A stretch of DNA of 64,000 bases from Antennarius striatus (Eukaryota; Chordata; Actinopteri; Lophiiformes; Antennariidae). Below, piece after piece: positions 12,901-24,304 of this stretch; position 1 is the first letter of the stretch; the number at the start of each line of letters is the position of its first letter. Position numbers and translations under genes: made by a program. Under the pieces are notes generated by a model. It was not told the DNA's origin. It ran no database searches and worked only from the letters and a program-made list of their open reading frames with translations. The DNA lies in NCBI RefSeq assembly GCF_040054535.1, contig NC_090781.1, positions 12,687,482 through 12,751,481 on the forward strand, given 5' to 3'.

Positions 12901-15900
12901 ATTGCTCCTGCTGTCCTGATCGGCATCACAATCTGGCTTTGTCAAAGTTGTACAAATCATCAGGCCTGATTTATTTCCTTCAAGTCAATTTTTCATACTC
13001 ATTGAAGGAAATAAATCTTGCTGTCTAATAATCCCGTCCGCCAGGTGCCAACACCTTGAAATCTGTCTGAGGCAACACATACCTTTATTCTATCAATATC
13101 AGTTTATTTATCTTTAGAATGGGAATCAGCAGGTACCCTTTTTTTCCCCTCTTGTGTTAATTTTTGGATTACGTCGGTCGGTACATCAGGAAGTAGAACA
13201 TTTGCTGCAGTTGGCTTCTTTGTTATGTCCAGTGCTGGTGAAATTAAACATAAAGAGCACATAATTACTTTTCTCAATCTGAATTGAATCTGAGAAACAG
13301 AAAAAAGGTATGTATCTGAAAATTAAAATGGGTTGATCGAGAAAACAAATACGAATTGAAAAAAGAAACTGATATTGTGCAGCAGCAACATAATAAATGA
13401 CTATGCAGTTTTCATAAAATATAGTGATGATATGTACACAATCTTCATATAACAATAATATTACTTAACTGTACTTGTTAGATATATTTATGTAAAAAAG
13501 GGGTAAAAAATGAAAACAAACGCAGCAAGGTAGAAGAGTCAAAGCAACTGGCATGAAATCAAAACAGGACTGATCACATGGACGTTCTTCCAGTTTCATC
13601 TTTTTTCCACTTAGTGACAGCGCAACACTCACCAGGTGTTGGGTGAGAAGGCTCAGGGGGTTCTACAGTGGGTTGGCTGTCTTTCTCTGTGCTGGTCAGA
13701 GAGCCGGTGTCAATAGTTGTGTCCTGCTCTGGGATCTGATTGGTAATGGCGGTTGGTGAGTCAGCGCCAGAGACTTGGTTGCTGTGTTCGGTCCATTCAT
13801 TCCTCTGACTCCTGACACGCTCCAGGAGTTTCTTCAACGTCTTTCTAGGAGCTGCTCTAGAGGAGTGCACTGGAGGTAAAGAAATAATGCAGTTTCAAAA
13901 AAAAGCAAATCAAGCTGCACAAGACAGCTTGCATTCATGACTGGTAAATGGTTCCCACGTTCCTTGAATGATTTTTTATATTTCCACTTATATCAACCGC
14001 ACTTCTGTTAATACTACACAACTATACTTTTCTATATACAACCCTGTGGAAAGGTTTTGGCAGGTGTGAAGAAACGCTGTAAAGGAAGAATGTTTTCAAA
14101 AATAACATGCAAAGAAAGTAACAAAATGGACAGTAAACAGACAGAAAATCTAAATCAGTGCCTGGTGTGACCACCTTTGCCTTCAAAACAGCATCAGGTT
14201 TTGAGGGAAATGGGAAGGTAAGTTGTTCCAAGCATCTCAGAACTAACCACAACTCATCAGCGGATGTAGGTTGTCTCAGATCCTTTAGTCTCTTCATATC
14301 ATTACCGAGGGCCTCCATAATGTTGAGGTCAGGGCTCTGTGAGGGTCTTTGTCTGGGACACACCGTGATAATTTAAACCCATCTGATGTAGTTGAACTAC
14401 CTTGTGTCTTGTTACTGTGCTCAAATCTTACCATGGTGTACGACCTGTGATATAAAACGCTTCTAAAACCTCAAAGTGGTAGTGGTTTGGCTGTTTCCAA
14501 CCCTCCTACGCAGCTACTTCACCTTCAGCTAATGACTGACGATCCATAGCACCTGTTTATTCACACACCTGATCATGAGCCAACAAAATCCTGACAGTGG
14601 GTCAGCGATCTAGATTATTGTTCATGAACACATTTAGATTTTTTCTCCTTTTGGCTCAGTTTGTATTTTGTAAATCTATACTTATGAAAATGAAAGTTTA
14701 TATTATTCAAATCATTCATACTTTATAGCATTTCTTCACACTTACCTTTTGCACAGTGCTGTTTCTATCCCCATTAAAACATTATTTCTTCAAAATTTGC
14801 GTGTCTAATACTCGTCTTCACCTTGAGCAGATGTTTCCTCCTGAGTGTCTACAGATTCTTGTTCAATGCCAGCTTCTAAATTCTCTTTTACTGGTGTGGA
14901 GACTTCATCTAGTGTGACGTCCAATTCTTGGTCCTGACTGGCTGTGGAGAGAGCTGGCAGCGGCTCAGGTACCAGCTGGACCACCAGGTCACCTTTGACC
15001 CCTGGGATCAGACACAGTTGAGGTGTGGAGACTCTGTTAAATCTGCACTATGGGTATATTTCCCACCAACAAAATGAGGCTATTTTGCTAATTGAGGGGT
15101 GGCCATTTTTACAAAATACAAATAAAAGTAAATTCAATTAGAATTTGAGAAGCAGTACTGATGGAATGTTTTCTTTTGGCTATGTTAAAATAAATTGCAT
15201 GGTTTTAAGTCAACCAAAATAACTGAGGAAATGTTATTTGCTTTTGTAACTGCCATGAAAACATTTACAGTTAAATATCACATCGCTAAACAATCCTTAC
15301 TCCTCTCTCCAGTATACATGTCCTCAAAAGCAAACTCAATCTCCCTCTGGAAGTCCTCTCTGGCCTCCTGTTTCTTGTAGAGAGGCTGGAAGATCTGAGG
15401 AGGCATCTGTGACACCCGCTGTCTCCTCCTCAGCAGGTCTGTCTGCTGCATGTGTTCCAGTTCAACAAGTAAGCGCTCGCGATCCTAAAGATCCAAATAC
15501 AGTAGATCAGGGACAGAAAACATCATTTCAAATTTTCATCATAAACGCTTCTTGTTTGCTAAACATGAAAACTGATAAAAGTCCATCAGGAATATTAATG
15601 GAAAACTGTTCATTGTAATGTTGGATTTTTATATGAAGGACTGCGTGAGGACTTTGGACTATGGGACTGTTTCTATAAGACAAATATTTGCTACAGAGTC
15701 AAAGCGCCCATAGCTTGAATCAAATGAAATCTAACATAACCTGAGCACAAGGGGCACACACTCTACCATGTGTGCCTCCACTTACTGTACTTCTCTTCAA
15801 CTAGGGTGAAGAGAAGTACAGTTTTTTCAATTGTTGATAAGTTTTATGTGATAACATTCAACAATATGAAATAATCAGACTGGAAATCTCAATGCCTTGT

Positions 15901-18300
15901 TAAACCACAGTGATTAACAAAACAATGACAGAAGTTAGAATCAGTGCATCATCTGTCATATGTATGTGAACAAGTTTGGTCCCTGCTCATCAAGTTACAA
16001 GGAGATCGTACCTGTTCCAGATGTTCCCGCTTCAAAGCCAGTTTCCCTCTGAGACAAGCCTTCTCAAGCTGCTCCTCTCTCCTCTTTTTTTCCTCCCTCT
16101 GTAAATCCTCTCGTCTCCTCTCCTCTACTTCAGCTCCTTCGTGAGCATTAGGCTGTGGACATTAATACAGTTTACACACCTCCGGTGGGAACAAATCTGA
16201 CAAACCATAGGGTAGGATGCATAGAGTAATGAGAGGGCTTACCTGTGTTTCATCTACCTCTCTGTCCACTATATTCTCAGACATCAAGTAATGTGTGGAA
16301 GCAAAGACACCAGCAAATCTTTTCATAACACGTGGTTTCTTGGACTCAATGACGGGCTTAAAAAAAAAACAACAGTTATTTGAACTCCGTCCAAACATTT
16401 CATTGTGCCTCAAGTTGTTCTGAAACATATCATTTTGCTCTATTCATGCTTTCTCTCACATATTCTATTTCTACGTCCTGCACTGGTAATAAGACTTATT
16501 TGTTGGGAACATAAAATATGGGCTTGAGCCTATTTGATAGCATTTGAATATGATTTGTGAACATCCACTTCAACCCACAGACACTTCAGTTCCAGATAAC
16601 TGAGAGTCATTAGTCAGATTTCTGATTTGTCCAACAATTTGAATGACGTGATACTGAATACAGTCTGATTAGCAGGCCAGGCGTAAAAAAAAATTTTCAT
16701 CACGTTAGTCACCTGGATGTGGCTTGGTTGAGGCGGAGGGAGGCTCGCCACTTTTGCTGCTCTTTCCTTTTCTGTCTGTAATGCAAGCTTCCTTGCATTA
16801 ATGGATCTGAGGAAAGGAAAAGCTTTGTCTTAATGTTTGTTTAGTTATCAAGGCACAGAAACATGTGACAGTGATGCTGCTCACTGGTTTTGTCTCTCAT
16901 GTTCTTTAAGCCTCTGGGATTTGAGCTCCTGCAGGGCTCCACGATAACGCTCCTCTGCTTTTAGGTGATTTTCCTCTTCCTTCTTAGCAATGGCAGCCAA
17001 GTCAGGTTCCTTATTGAAATAAGTCAAAAACAAAACAGATTAATTCAGTGATATGAAAACTTTAAGATTAACATTGGACAAAAGTCCCCTTGATTTAACG
17101 TTCAATTATCTTTATTTACGTGTCTCAAAATTCATCTTACATTCTGTTTGCAATTAGAAAATAACTCTACAGTTAGTAAGACGTTTTGAACAAGCAGTAG
17201 ATAAGACTAACTAATGCATTCATTTAATGGTGTTTTGTTCTTGCTTTAAACCTGGTATCTTACATTTTCTTTGGCACTCCGGTGTCCCTGACCAACAAGT
17301 TTAAGATTCTCCTGGTACAATTTCTGCAGCGCATTTAGTTTCTCTCTTTGCTGACACTCCCAGGCTTCCCTCAGCTCCTTCCCCAGTTGCTCGAGCTCAT
17401 GTTGTCGTCTCTGCTCCACTTCTCGGCGAATATGCAGTGCAATGTCACGCTGCTGCTCCCGCACCTGAATCAAGGCAAGGCAAGGCAAAACATATACAAT
17501 AGAGTATTAAGATCACAAACAGGTTTGAAAATAATCCACTAAAATTTCTAATGAAACATGGAGATACAAGCGGCGTTTCTCAGGCGGAAAGCTGGTGTCT
17601 CCCTTAGAGATAGGGTGAGAAATACTGCTATTGGCGAGGGGATCAGAGTAGAGTCGCTGCTCCTTTGTGTCAAAAGGAGTCAGCTGAGGTGGTTTGGGCA
17701 TCTGGTGCGGATGCCTCCGGGCCGCCTCCCTAGGGAGGTGTTTCTGGCATGTCCAGCTGGGAGGAGACCTCGGGGCAGACTCAGTACCAGGTGGAAGGAT
17801 TATATCTCAACACTGGCCTGGGAACGCCTTGGGACCTCCCAGTGAGAGCTGGTGGATGTGGCCGGGGAGAGGGAAGTTTGGGGCTCCCTGCTGAGGCTGC
17901 TGCACCCGCGACCCGACTCCCAATAAGCGTTCGAAGATGGATGGATGGATGGATGGACATTTTGGAGATTATGTACTAGAAGCAACCAAGAAATCAAAAC
18001 ACAATGTCTCCAAATTTGACTGACTTGAGTCTCGTCTAAGACCTGCTCATGATTTAAAAACACTAAACCCTGACCATGTAATATGGACTCATGAAGTTCG
18101 CAGTGATTCAACCTGTTATCAAGAAACAGAAATCATGGACCTGAAAGAAATAAACATTGAGAGGACAAAAAAAATTTGTCGTTGTCGCTCGACATTACCT
18201 GCTGTATTCGTAGTTTTCTCCTTCTTTCATATTCCTCTCGCATAAGCCTGGCCTCTTCGTTGGGGCTCAGCCGTAATAGAGCGACTTTTCTCTTCATCAT
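3914..18300 (-). CDS. cep295: Centrosomal protein CEP295 (complete coding region, 29 exons)
   Basis: Centriole protein needed for centriole-to-centrosome conversion and centriole wall assembly. Exons: 18300-18199, 17464-17264, 17009-16885, 16806-16713, 16356-16243, 16152-16012, 15484-15301, 15001-14822, 13869-13633, 13234-13137, 12554-12351, 12061-11985, 11715-10500, 10339-10156, 9913-~9750, ~9612-9399, 9284-9193, 8744-8648, 8502-8281, 7935-7793, 7611-7164, 7029-6880, 6417-5918, 5754-5587, 5485-5425, 5292-4969, 4452-4356, 4151-4052, 3955-3914. Phases join into one frame of about 1,992 residues (human is near 2,600). The N-terminus [19 protein letters not shown] and the block [19 protein letters not shown] match the vertebrate protein. 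Coiled-coil arginine/glutamate-rich stretches recur throughout. The C-terminus has the ALMS-like motif [20 protein letters not shown] ending [13 protein letters not shown]. The start could be either of two adjacent ATGs (18300 or 18297). The donor of the exon at 9913 is ambiguous (9750 or 9716). Confidence 0.93.
6455..6476. repeat. (CA)n microsatellite
   Basis: About eleven CA units in a cep295 intron just upstream of the exon that starts at 6417. Confidence 0.9.
8750..9057. repeat. Two (CA)n microsatellites in a cep295 intron
   Basis: CA tracts at about 8750-8781 and 8933-9057. The longer one is interrupted by regular CG steps (CACACG units). On the cep295 strand these are TG/CG tracts. The shorter one lies directly upstream of the acceptor of the exon starting at 8744. 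Confidence 0.9.
14035..14775 (-). mobile_element. Tc1-like DNA transposon remnant with terminal inverted repeats
   Basis: The left end (CCCTGTGGAAAGGTTTTGGC, then AGGTGTGAAGAAACGCTGTAAAG) and the right end (CATTTCTTCACACTTACCTTTTGCACAGTGCTGT) are imperfect inverted repeats about 0.73 kb apart. The minus strand inside reads [19 protein letters not shown], a decayed form of the third catalytic block of Tc1-type transposases (SPDLNPIE), then a short tail. Most of the transposase is missing, so this is an internally deleted, non-autonomous copy lying in a cep295 intron. Confidence 0.8.
17558..17962 (+). mobile_element. 5'-truncated non-LTR retrotransposon 3' end
   Basis: Plus-strand coding relic reading [20 protein letters not shown] then a GRRPRGR block, the C-terminal end of a common fish LINE. 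It is followed by a short 3' UTR and an (ATGG)n tail at about 17937-17956. It sits antisense in the first large cep295 intron region. Only the last about 0.4 kb of the element is present. Confidence 0.85.
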
Positions 18301-18956
18301 CTTCAGAATATATCAGACTAACCTGGTCGCACAACTTAGATAGCAACTTCTTTAGCCATGCTAACAAACATCTGCTCCTTCAATTCCGTTGTTAGCATTC
18401 ACAGACCTCAGGACTTCGGTTGACACGTATTAAACGTAAATAAAATGTCAGAAGACAAAAGTTAGCGTTAAAAATGATCAAATTACACGGTGTTGTAGAA
18501 CATGAAAATTTAAAAATTAAGCCAATCCTGAAAACAACAGCTAAGCGTTAGTCGTCCTTAGCCACACGTCATATCCGGTAGTTTAAACCGCCCGCCGTAC
18601 CGCTGTAGTCATGACTACAGTTGTGTTTGGTTCCCATCCACATCTGGAAGCATTTTCAAAAAATAAATATATTTCACTAATACACAACGAACTAATACAA
18701 TTATATTTATTTTATAATTAGACTAGCGGGTACCCGTGTAAATTCCACGATAAAACAATAATATCAGACTTCATAACAAACATATGGAAACAACTGTACT
18801 GGTATTATAAACCAAGCGCACCGACAGAGTCAAAAATCAACGTGGTGACGTAACGACTTTGTGTTGGCCAATCATGGATTGCGGGGGGCGGGCATTGCGA
18901 AGCCGCAGATGAATGTTAGCAGGGTAACTAGAGAAAGAAAGCTAACTAATTGTGAG
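18301..18956. promoter_or_regulatory. cep295 promoter region, possibly bidirectional
   Basis: Region upstream of the cep295 start codon. It holds TGACGTAA (CRE-like) near 18845, a GGCCAATCA (CCAAT-box) near 18868 and a short GC-rich patch at about 18880-18905. No TATA box is obvious, as usual for housekeeping genes. A short plus-strand reading frame starts at 18958 just beyond, so divergent transcription is possible but unproven. Confidence 0.4.
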
Positions 18957-19461
18957 AATGGGAAAAGGAGCTAACGTTAAAGGAAAAGGCACCTGTCAAA
19001 AGAGCAAGTGGAAAAGACATTTTAGAGAAGTGATAGTTCTGTTAGCTGACTACATGAATAGAACTGTATGTAATTACTTTAAGACCATTTTTGTCAGATC
19101 CCGGATGAGCATTTTGGATGCTACATCAATTGTCCCATTCCAAATGGAAACCATAGCTGACTGTTCGTGCTAGCCAGCTAGTTTCATTCAGAATTTGTTG
19201 ACGTTTTCTGTGTCATTCCTGCTGTTTGGACTCCCTGCTCAAAAACATGAAAACTGTTGGAATTGTTATCTTCTTCTTTTCCTTTCGGTTTTTCCCTTCA
19301 GGAGTCGCCACAGCGAATCGATTGCCTCCATCTAACCCTGTCTTCTGCATCCTCTTCTCTCACACCAACTACCTCCATGTCCTCTTTCACTACATCCATA
19401 AACCTCCTCTTTGGTCTTCCTCTAGGCCTCCTGCCTGGCAGTTCAAAACTCAGCATTCTTC

Positions 19462-20095
19462 AATCAATCAATCAATCAATCAATCAACTTTTATTTATAT
19501 AGCGCGTAATCACATCTGAAGACATTCCACAGATAGAAAGCCAACAATGCCCTCCAGAGCAAGCATAAGCGACGGTGGCGGGGAAAAACTCCCTCATTTA
19601 GGAAGAAACTCCGGTCAGGACCCAGGCTCTGGAGGGCGGTCATCCGCCTTGACCTGTTGGTTGGGAAAGAGAAATACATTGGGGAAAGAGATAGGTCAAG
19701 TAAAAGAGACAGAGGGAGAGAGAGTGAGAGAGTGGCAGATAGGCCAGTTTGAGTTTAACGTCCATAGTGCGCTGTCGCTGAATTGGGGGCGGGTTTTCCA
19801 GGCCTTTCGATATCCTGTCTTCCATCCGCATTCTCCACCTGTGGAACAGAGGCACAAAGACAGTGGCAGTATTGTGCAGACAAAGAGTGTAATTTGACAA
19901 TAATAATAAATTCTAGGAGCATAGAAAGATACAGAAAGAAGTGACAGAAGCTCCAAAGTATCTCCCTTTAACGGGAGAGACGGAGAAAAATACCCTCAGC
20001 AGACTAGGCCTATAGCAGCATATCTAGTGGGGTGTGTGTTATTTTAATTGTAGGCTCTATCAAAGAGTAGTGTTTTTAGTTTATTTTTAAATGTA
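19462..20095. mobile_element. Repeat nested inside the LINE
   Basis: The LINE 3' domain is interrupted between the codons matching AGCATCCTT and TATTCACTA in the intact copies at 42.5 and 62.8 kb. The inserted stretch starts with about six CAAT units then CTTTTATTTATATAGCGC, a tail motif common in fish SINE/LINE copies, and carries GGGGAAAAACTCCCT and GAAGAAACTCC blocks. I do not recognise its class. About 8-10 bp of the target seem altered at the junction. Confidence 0.7.
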
Positions 20096-22126
20096 TATTC
20101 ACTATTTCTCCTCTGGACATGTCAAAATCATCTCAGTCTGGTCTCTCTGACGTTATCTCCAAAACCTCTAACATGTGTTGTCCCTCTGATGCACTCATTC
20201 CTGATCCTATCCATCCTGGTCACTCCCAAAGAGAACCTCTGCATCTTCATCTCTACTACCTCCAGCTGTCTCCTGTCTTTTGCTCAGTGACACTGTCTCT
20301 AGACCAAACAACATCGCTGGTCTCACCACAGTTTTGTACACCTTTCATGTAGCTGAAACTCTTCTATCACACATCACATCTAACACTTTTCTCCCCCCTT
20401 TCCATCCTGCCTGTACATGCTTCTTTACCTCTTTTGCACACTCTCCATTGCTCTGGACTGTTGACCCTTGGTACTTAAAATCCTCCACCTTCTTGATCTC
20501 TTCTCTCTGTAACCTCACTCTTCCACTTGGGTCCCTCTCATTCACACACATGAACTGTGTCTTACTGCAGCTAACCTTCATTCCTCTCCTTTCCAGGACA
20601 AACCTCCACCTCTCTAGCTTCACCTGTTCCCTGCTCTCACTACAGATCACAATGTCCTCTGCAAAAATCATAGTCCATGGAGATTCCTGTCTAGCCTCAT
20701 CTGTCAACCTGTCCATCACCAAAACAAACACGAAGGGACTCAGAGCTGAACCCTGATGCAGTCCCACCTCCACCATGAACTCCTCTGTCACACCTACAGC
20801 ACACCTCACCACTGTCTTACAGTCCTCATACATGTCCTGCACCGCTCTAACATACTTCTCTGCCACTCTAGACTTCCTCATACAAGACCACCATTCCTCT
20901 CTGGGCACCCTGTCATAAGCTTTCTCCATATCTACAAAAACACAATGCAGATCCCTCTGGCCTTCTCTGTACTTCTCTATCAACATCCTAAAAGCAAATA
21001 CTGCATCTGTAGTACTCTTTTTTGGCATGAAACCATATTGCTGCTCACAAATGCTCACTTCTGCCCTTTGTCTAGCTTCAACTACTCTTTCCCATAACTT
21101 CAAGCTCATCAGCTTTATTCCTCTGTAGTTGCCACAACTCTGCACATCTCCCTTGTTCTTAAAAATGGGCACCAGCACACTTCTCCTCCATTCCTCAGGC
21201 ATCTTCTCACTATCTAAGATACTGTTGAACAACCCAGTCAGAAACTCTACTGCCACCTCTCCTAGACACTTTCATACCTCCACAGATATCATCAGGACCG
21301 AGTGCCTTTCCACTCTTCGTCCTCTTCAATGCTAATCTTTGTTACTTCCTGGGCCACAACAGTCACCTCTTCTAGTCTTTGTTCTCTCATTTTCCTTGTT
21401 CATCAACTCTTCAAAGTACTCTTTCCATCTTCCCATCACACTACTGGCACCTGTCAATAGGCTTCGGTCCCTATCCTTAATCACCCTAACCTGATGCACA
21501 TCCTTCCAATCTCTGTCTCTCTGTCTTACCAACCTGCATAGATCAGTCTCTCCCTCCTTACTGTCCAACCTAGCATACAAGTCATCATAAGCCCCTTGTT
21601 TGGAGTTTGCTACCTTTATTTCACCTTACTCTGCATCTCCCTGTACTCCTGCCTGCTGTCCTCAGTCCTCTCAGTGTCCCACTTCTCCTTAGCTAACCTC
21701 TTTCTCTGTATACACTCCTGTACTTCCTCATTCCATCACAAAGTCTCCCTATCTACTTTCCTTCCAGATTGGCAAACCAAGTACTCTCCTACCTGTCTCC
21801 CTGATCACATTAGCTGTAGTTGTCCAGTCATCTGGAAGCACCTCCTGACCACCCAGAGCCTGTCTTAACTCCTTCTTAAAAGTCATGCAACACTCTTCCT
21901 TTTTCAGCTTCCACCATTTTGTCCTCTGCTCTGCCTTTGCCCTCTTCATCTTCCTCACAACCAGTCATCCTACACACCACCATCCTATGCTGTTTGGCTA
22001 CACTCTCGCCTACCACTACTTTGCAGTCACTGATCTCCTTCAGATTACACCGTCAACACAAGATGTAGTCTACCTGCGTGCTCCTACCACCACTCTTATA
22101 GGTCACCCTATGTTCCTGCCTCTTCT

Positions 22127-22166
22127 GGAAGAAAGTATTCACTATATATAGTGAATACTTTCTTCC
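22127..22166. repeat. 40-bp perfect palindrome
   Basis: The half-site ggaagaaagtattcactata is followed immediately by its exact reverse complement. It lies at the point where the LINE 5' region joins the remaining endonuclease codons (VNTFFQKR), so it marks an internal deletion junction. Confidence 0.97.
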
Positions 22167-22464
22167 TCTCCTTCTTCGACCAACAGAAGTCCAATTTCCA
22201 CCAGCACCCTGTAGGTCAACAGCACCAATGGCGGTCATTGTTAACCCTGGCCTCTACTGATCCGGTATGGAAATCATAGGTTTGATTCACATGCTTGATT
22301 TGGCAAAAGTTTTACGTCGGATGCCCTTCTTGACACAACCCTCTATTTAACCAGGCTTGGGACCGGCACAGTAAGACACTGGCTTGTACCCCTCTTGCGG
22401 CTACACTGTTCCAAAACTGTTGGAACAGATATGTTACTCTAAAATTATGTTAACTGGGAAGTCC

Positions 22465-23400
22465 ATCTATAGTTAGTGATGGGCAGATGAAGCCCCATGA
22501 AGCACTGAAGCCTTTTACCACAATCGGTTCACTGCGGTTCGAAGCTTCATTTGCTCTAGTACGACTGTACTGGATGCTAAAATATCAGTTGTCATGAGTT
22601 TGAAGTGTGTGGCATTTAGCAGAAAGCCTGTGAATAAAAATGTCAGCAAAATAAGGAAGTATGTAATACATGATATTTTAGCGATGACAGTACACTGTGT
22701 ATATAAAAAATAAAATCTATTATTAGTTCCAGTAGGGAAATTACTTTTAACTCCAAATACTTGCACATGTATACAATATACACACACACTGGCAGTATGG
22801 AAAATGATCATTTGGACATGACGAAAATGAAAATACAGTAAACATGTACAGTGAGGGGAGGGTGGTTGGGGTATGGACAATAATTGTGCTTTTGTAACAT
22901 TGAGGTATAGCTAGTGATTATGCTTGGGTCATATCATTGGTTTTTATTTAAAAATATCATTTTTGTCCACTGTGGCAGGTCTTTGTTGATTCCTTTTTTT
23001 GACAATATTTCCCCTGCCTTAGAAAACACCCGCCTTATATCACTGTCAAAACTTGTGGAACAAATCGAACCACTACCTGAATCAGGCCATGTCCACATAT
23101 AGCCGCATAAGTGCTTTGATCAACACGTTTATAAGAATAACAATTCTGAGAACAGACTTGTGGAAATTCATGCCGTTCCTCCTTCAGGACGACCTCCATC
23201 ACAGAGTTCTCCCAACAGCAGGCAGCGCATCCCGGTCTCACCCAGAACTGGTGTCGGCGTCTCAGGCGAGGAATGTGAATAATGAATGAATAAATCAATA
23301 CATAAACTTTATAACTCATAAAGAAACAGACGAACAAATATCCAACTGTCGAGCATATTTATGAACGCGTCTTCGACGTGGAGCTGTTATACGTCAGAAA
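22465..23400 (-). mobile_element. hAT-like transposon remnant
   Basis: Starts with TAGTGATGGGCAGATGAAGC, like the ends of many hAT elements. On the minus strand at about 23045-22935 a frame reads RRVFSKAGEILSKK and ends LNKNQ-stop, the conserved C-terminal end of hAT transposases (usually ERVFSKAGEIVSKKRNRL). The rest of the transposase is absent or too decayed to read, and I did not find the matching opposite terminal repeat. Confidence 0.65.
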
Positions 23401-23429
23401 ACAGCCGGTTTTAACTCCGTCCATTCTGT

Positions 23430-23978
23430 GTGTATGTCACCCTTTTTTACTGAGTAGGCTGGATAGAAGTCTAAATGTCTATTAATCTGATTGACAAAAC
23501 GTCAACGTGTCTCAATCTACTCAATTTGGGTTGTACAGTAGTAGGTTCGTAAGGAGACTGGCAATGGTGAGTGAAAAGTTGAAACCTCCAGCCCTAATGA
23601 CATGCTGACAATAAATTAAGAAAATATTTTAATGTATTTGAAAAAAACAATCTGAACACTTCTATTTCCCAAGAAAACACCAACCAAAATAAACAAAATA
23701 ATTTCTTGATACCGTCACTTTAATTGTCATTAAGAGCAAAGGTTACCACTGTCCATTTCAGTTTGGTGTTTCAATGTTCTTCCGTTTGTTCAGTGTCTAT
23801 AGTTTTTTTTCCCCCCAGTTTGCTCGTATTATGTCAGATCTGACTAAAAAAAAAGTAAAATAAAAAAAGAAAATCTCAGATCTCAGTAAATAAAAAAAAG
23901 AAAATTCTTAAAGGACTTGGAATCTTTTTTTTGTCCTAACACCCTCCTAGGAACCAGGTGGAGCATTCAGGAGCATTG
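23430..23978. repeat. Dispersed repeat, copy A (about 0.54 kb)
   Basis: Aligns along its length with 26755-27282 in the same orientation. Shared blocks include GGTTCGTAAGGAGACTGGCA, AAAAGTTGAAACCTCCA, ATTCTTAAAGGACT and AACCAGGTGGAGCATTCAGG. Both copies have no long reading frame, no terminal inverted repeats and no recognised tail. Confidence 0.85.
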
Positions 23979-24224
23979 TACACCTCCCTTGTGGCATCTA
24001 GTCCGTGGATGGCAGGACATCAATTCTTGGTGCAGATTTTATCTATAGAAAAACCACCCTGCACACAATTTTACAGAGCAATTACCTCATTTGGGTCTAA
24101 ACAAAATGCTATTTGAACTTATTTCAAAATTCTTAAATTCCATTTCCAGAGTTTTCATATCGTTTTCCATATTTATACAATTCTTATTGGCCAAACACAA
24201 AAAAATCAATGAACAATACAATTC

Positions 24225-24304
24225 TTGGTCAGTAGGCGGGGCTGTTATACCCGCTGAGCTCTGATTGGTCAGAAGGTGGGGCTGTTATACCTGCTGAGCT
24301 CTTA
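24225..24304. repeat. Two tandem 40-bp units in an intergenic repeat
   Basis: Units 24225-24264 and 24265-24304 both start TTGGTCAG and share GGGGCTGTTATACC and GCTGAGCTCT. They are followed to about 24460 by TTATCCTGCTCCAGAGCAGG and related sequence that looks like part of a widespread fish repeat of unknown class. Confidence 0.8.

Larger units (their letters stand above)
19263..22412 (-). mobile_element. RTE-like LINE, nearly full span but dead, flanked by a 13-bp target-site duplication
   Basis: AAAACTGTTGGAA occurs at 19250-19262 and again at 22413-22425, bracketing the element. Reading on the minus strand: a 5' UTR-like start (near 22410-22240), the end of an endonuclease domain (EHRVTYKSGGRSTQVDYILC), a linker, then a reverse transcriptase (MPEEWRRSVLVPIFKNKGDV, CGNYRGIKLMSLKLWERVVE, YGFMPKKSTTDAVFAFRM). 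The catalytic FADD box reads FAED. The C-terminal domain follows and the 3' UTR ends in GGAAAAGAAGAAG. Most of the endonuclease is deleted at a palindrome (22127-22166) and another repeat is inserted at about 19460-20095. Several stops and frameshifts confirm that it is inactive. Confidence 0.9.

Noticed and set aside
18958-19173. Plus-strand frame of about 70 codons starting MGKGANVKGKGTCQKSKW
   Set aside because: It lies just past the cep295 promoter and could be a divergent first exon. It resembles no protein I know, has no clear partner exon and runs into transposon sequence, so it is not called.
20280-21868. Plus-strand reading frames rich in Ser, Leu and His
   Set aside because: Antisense of the LINE reverse transcriptase; the minus strand carries the recognisable protein.
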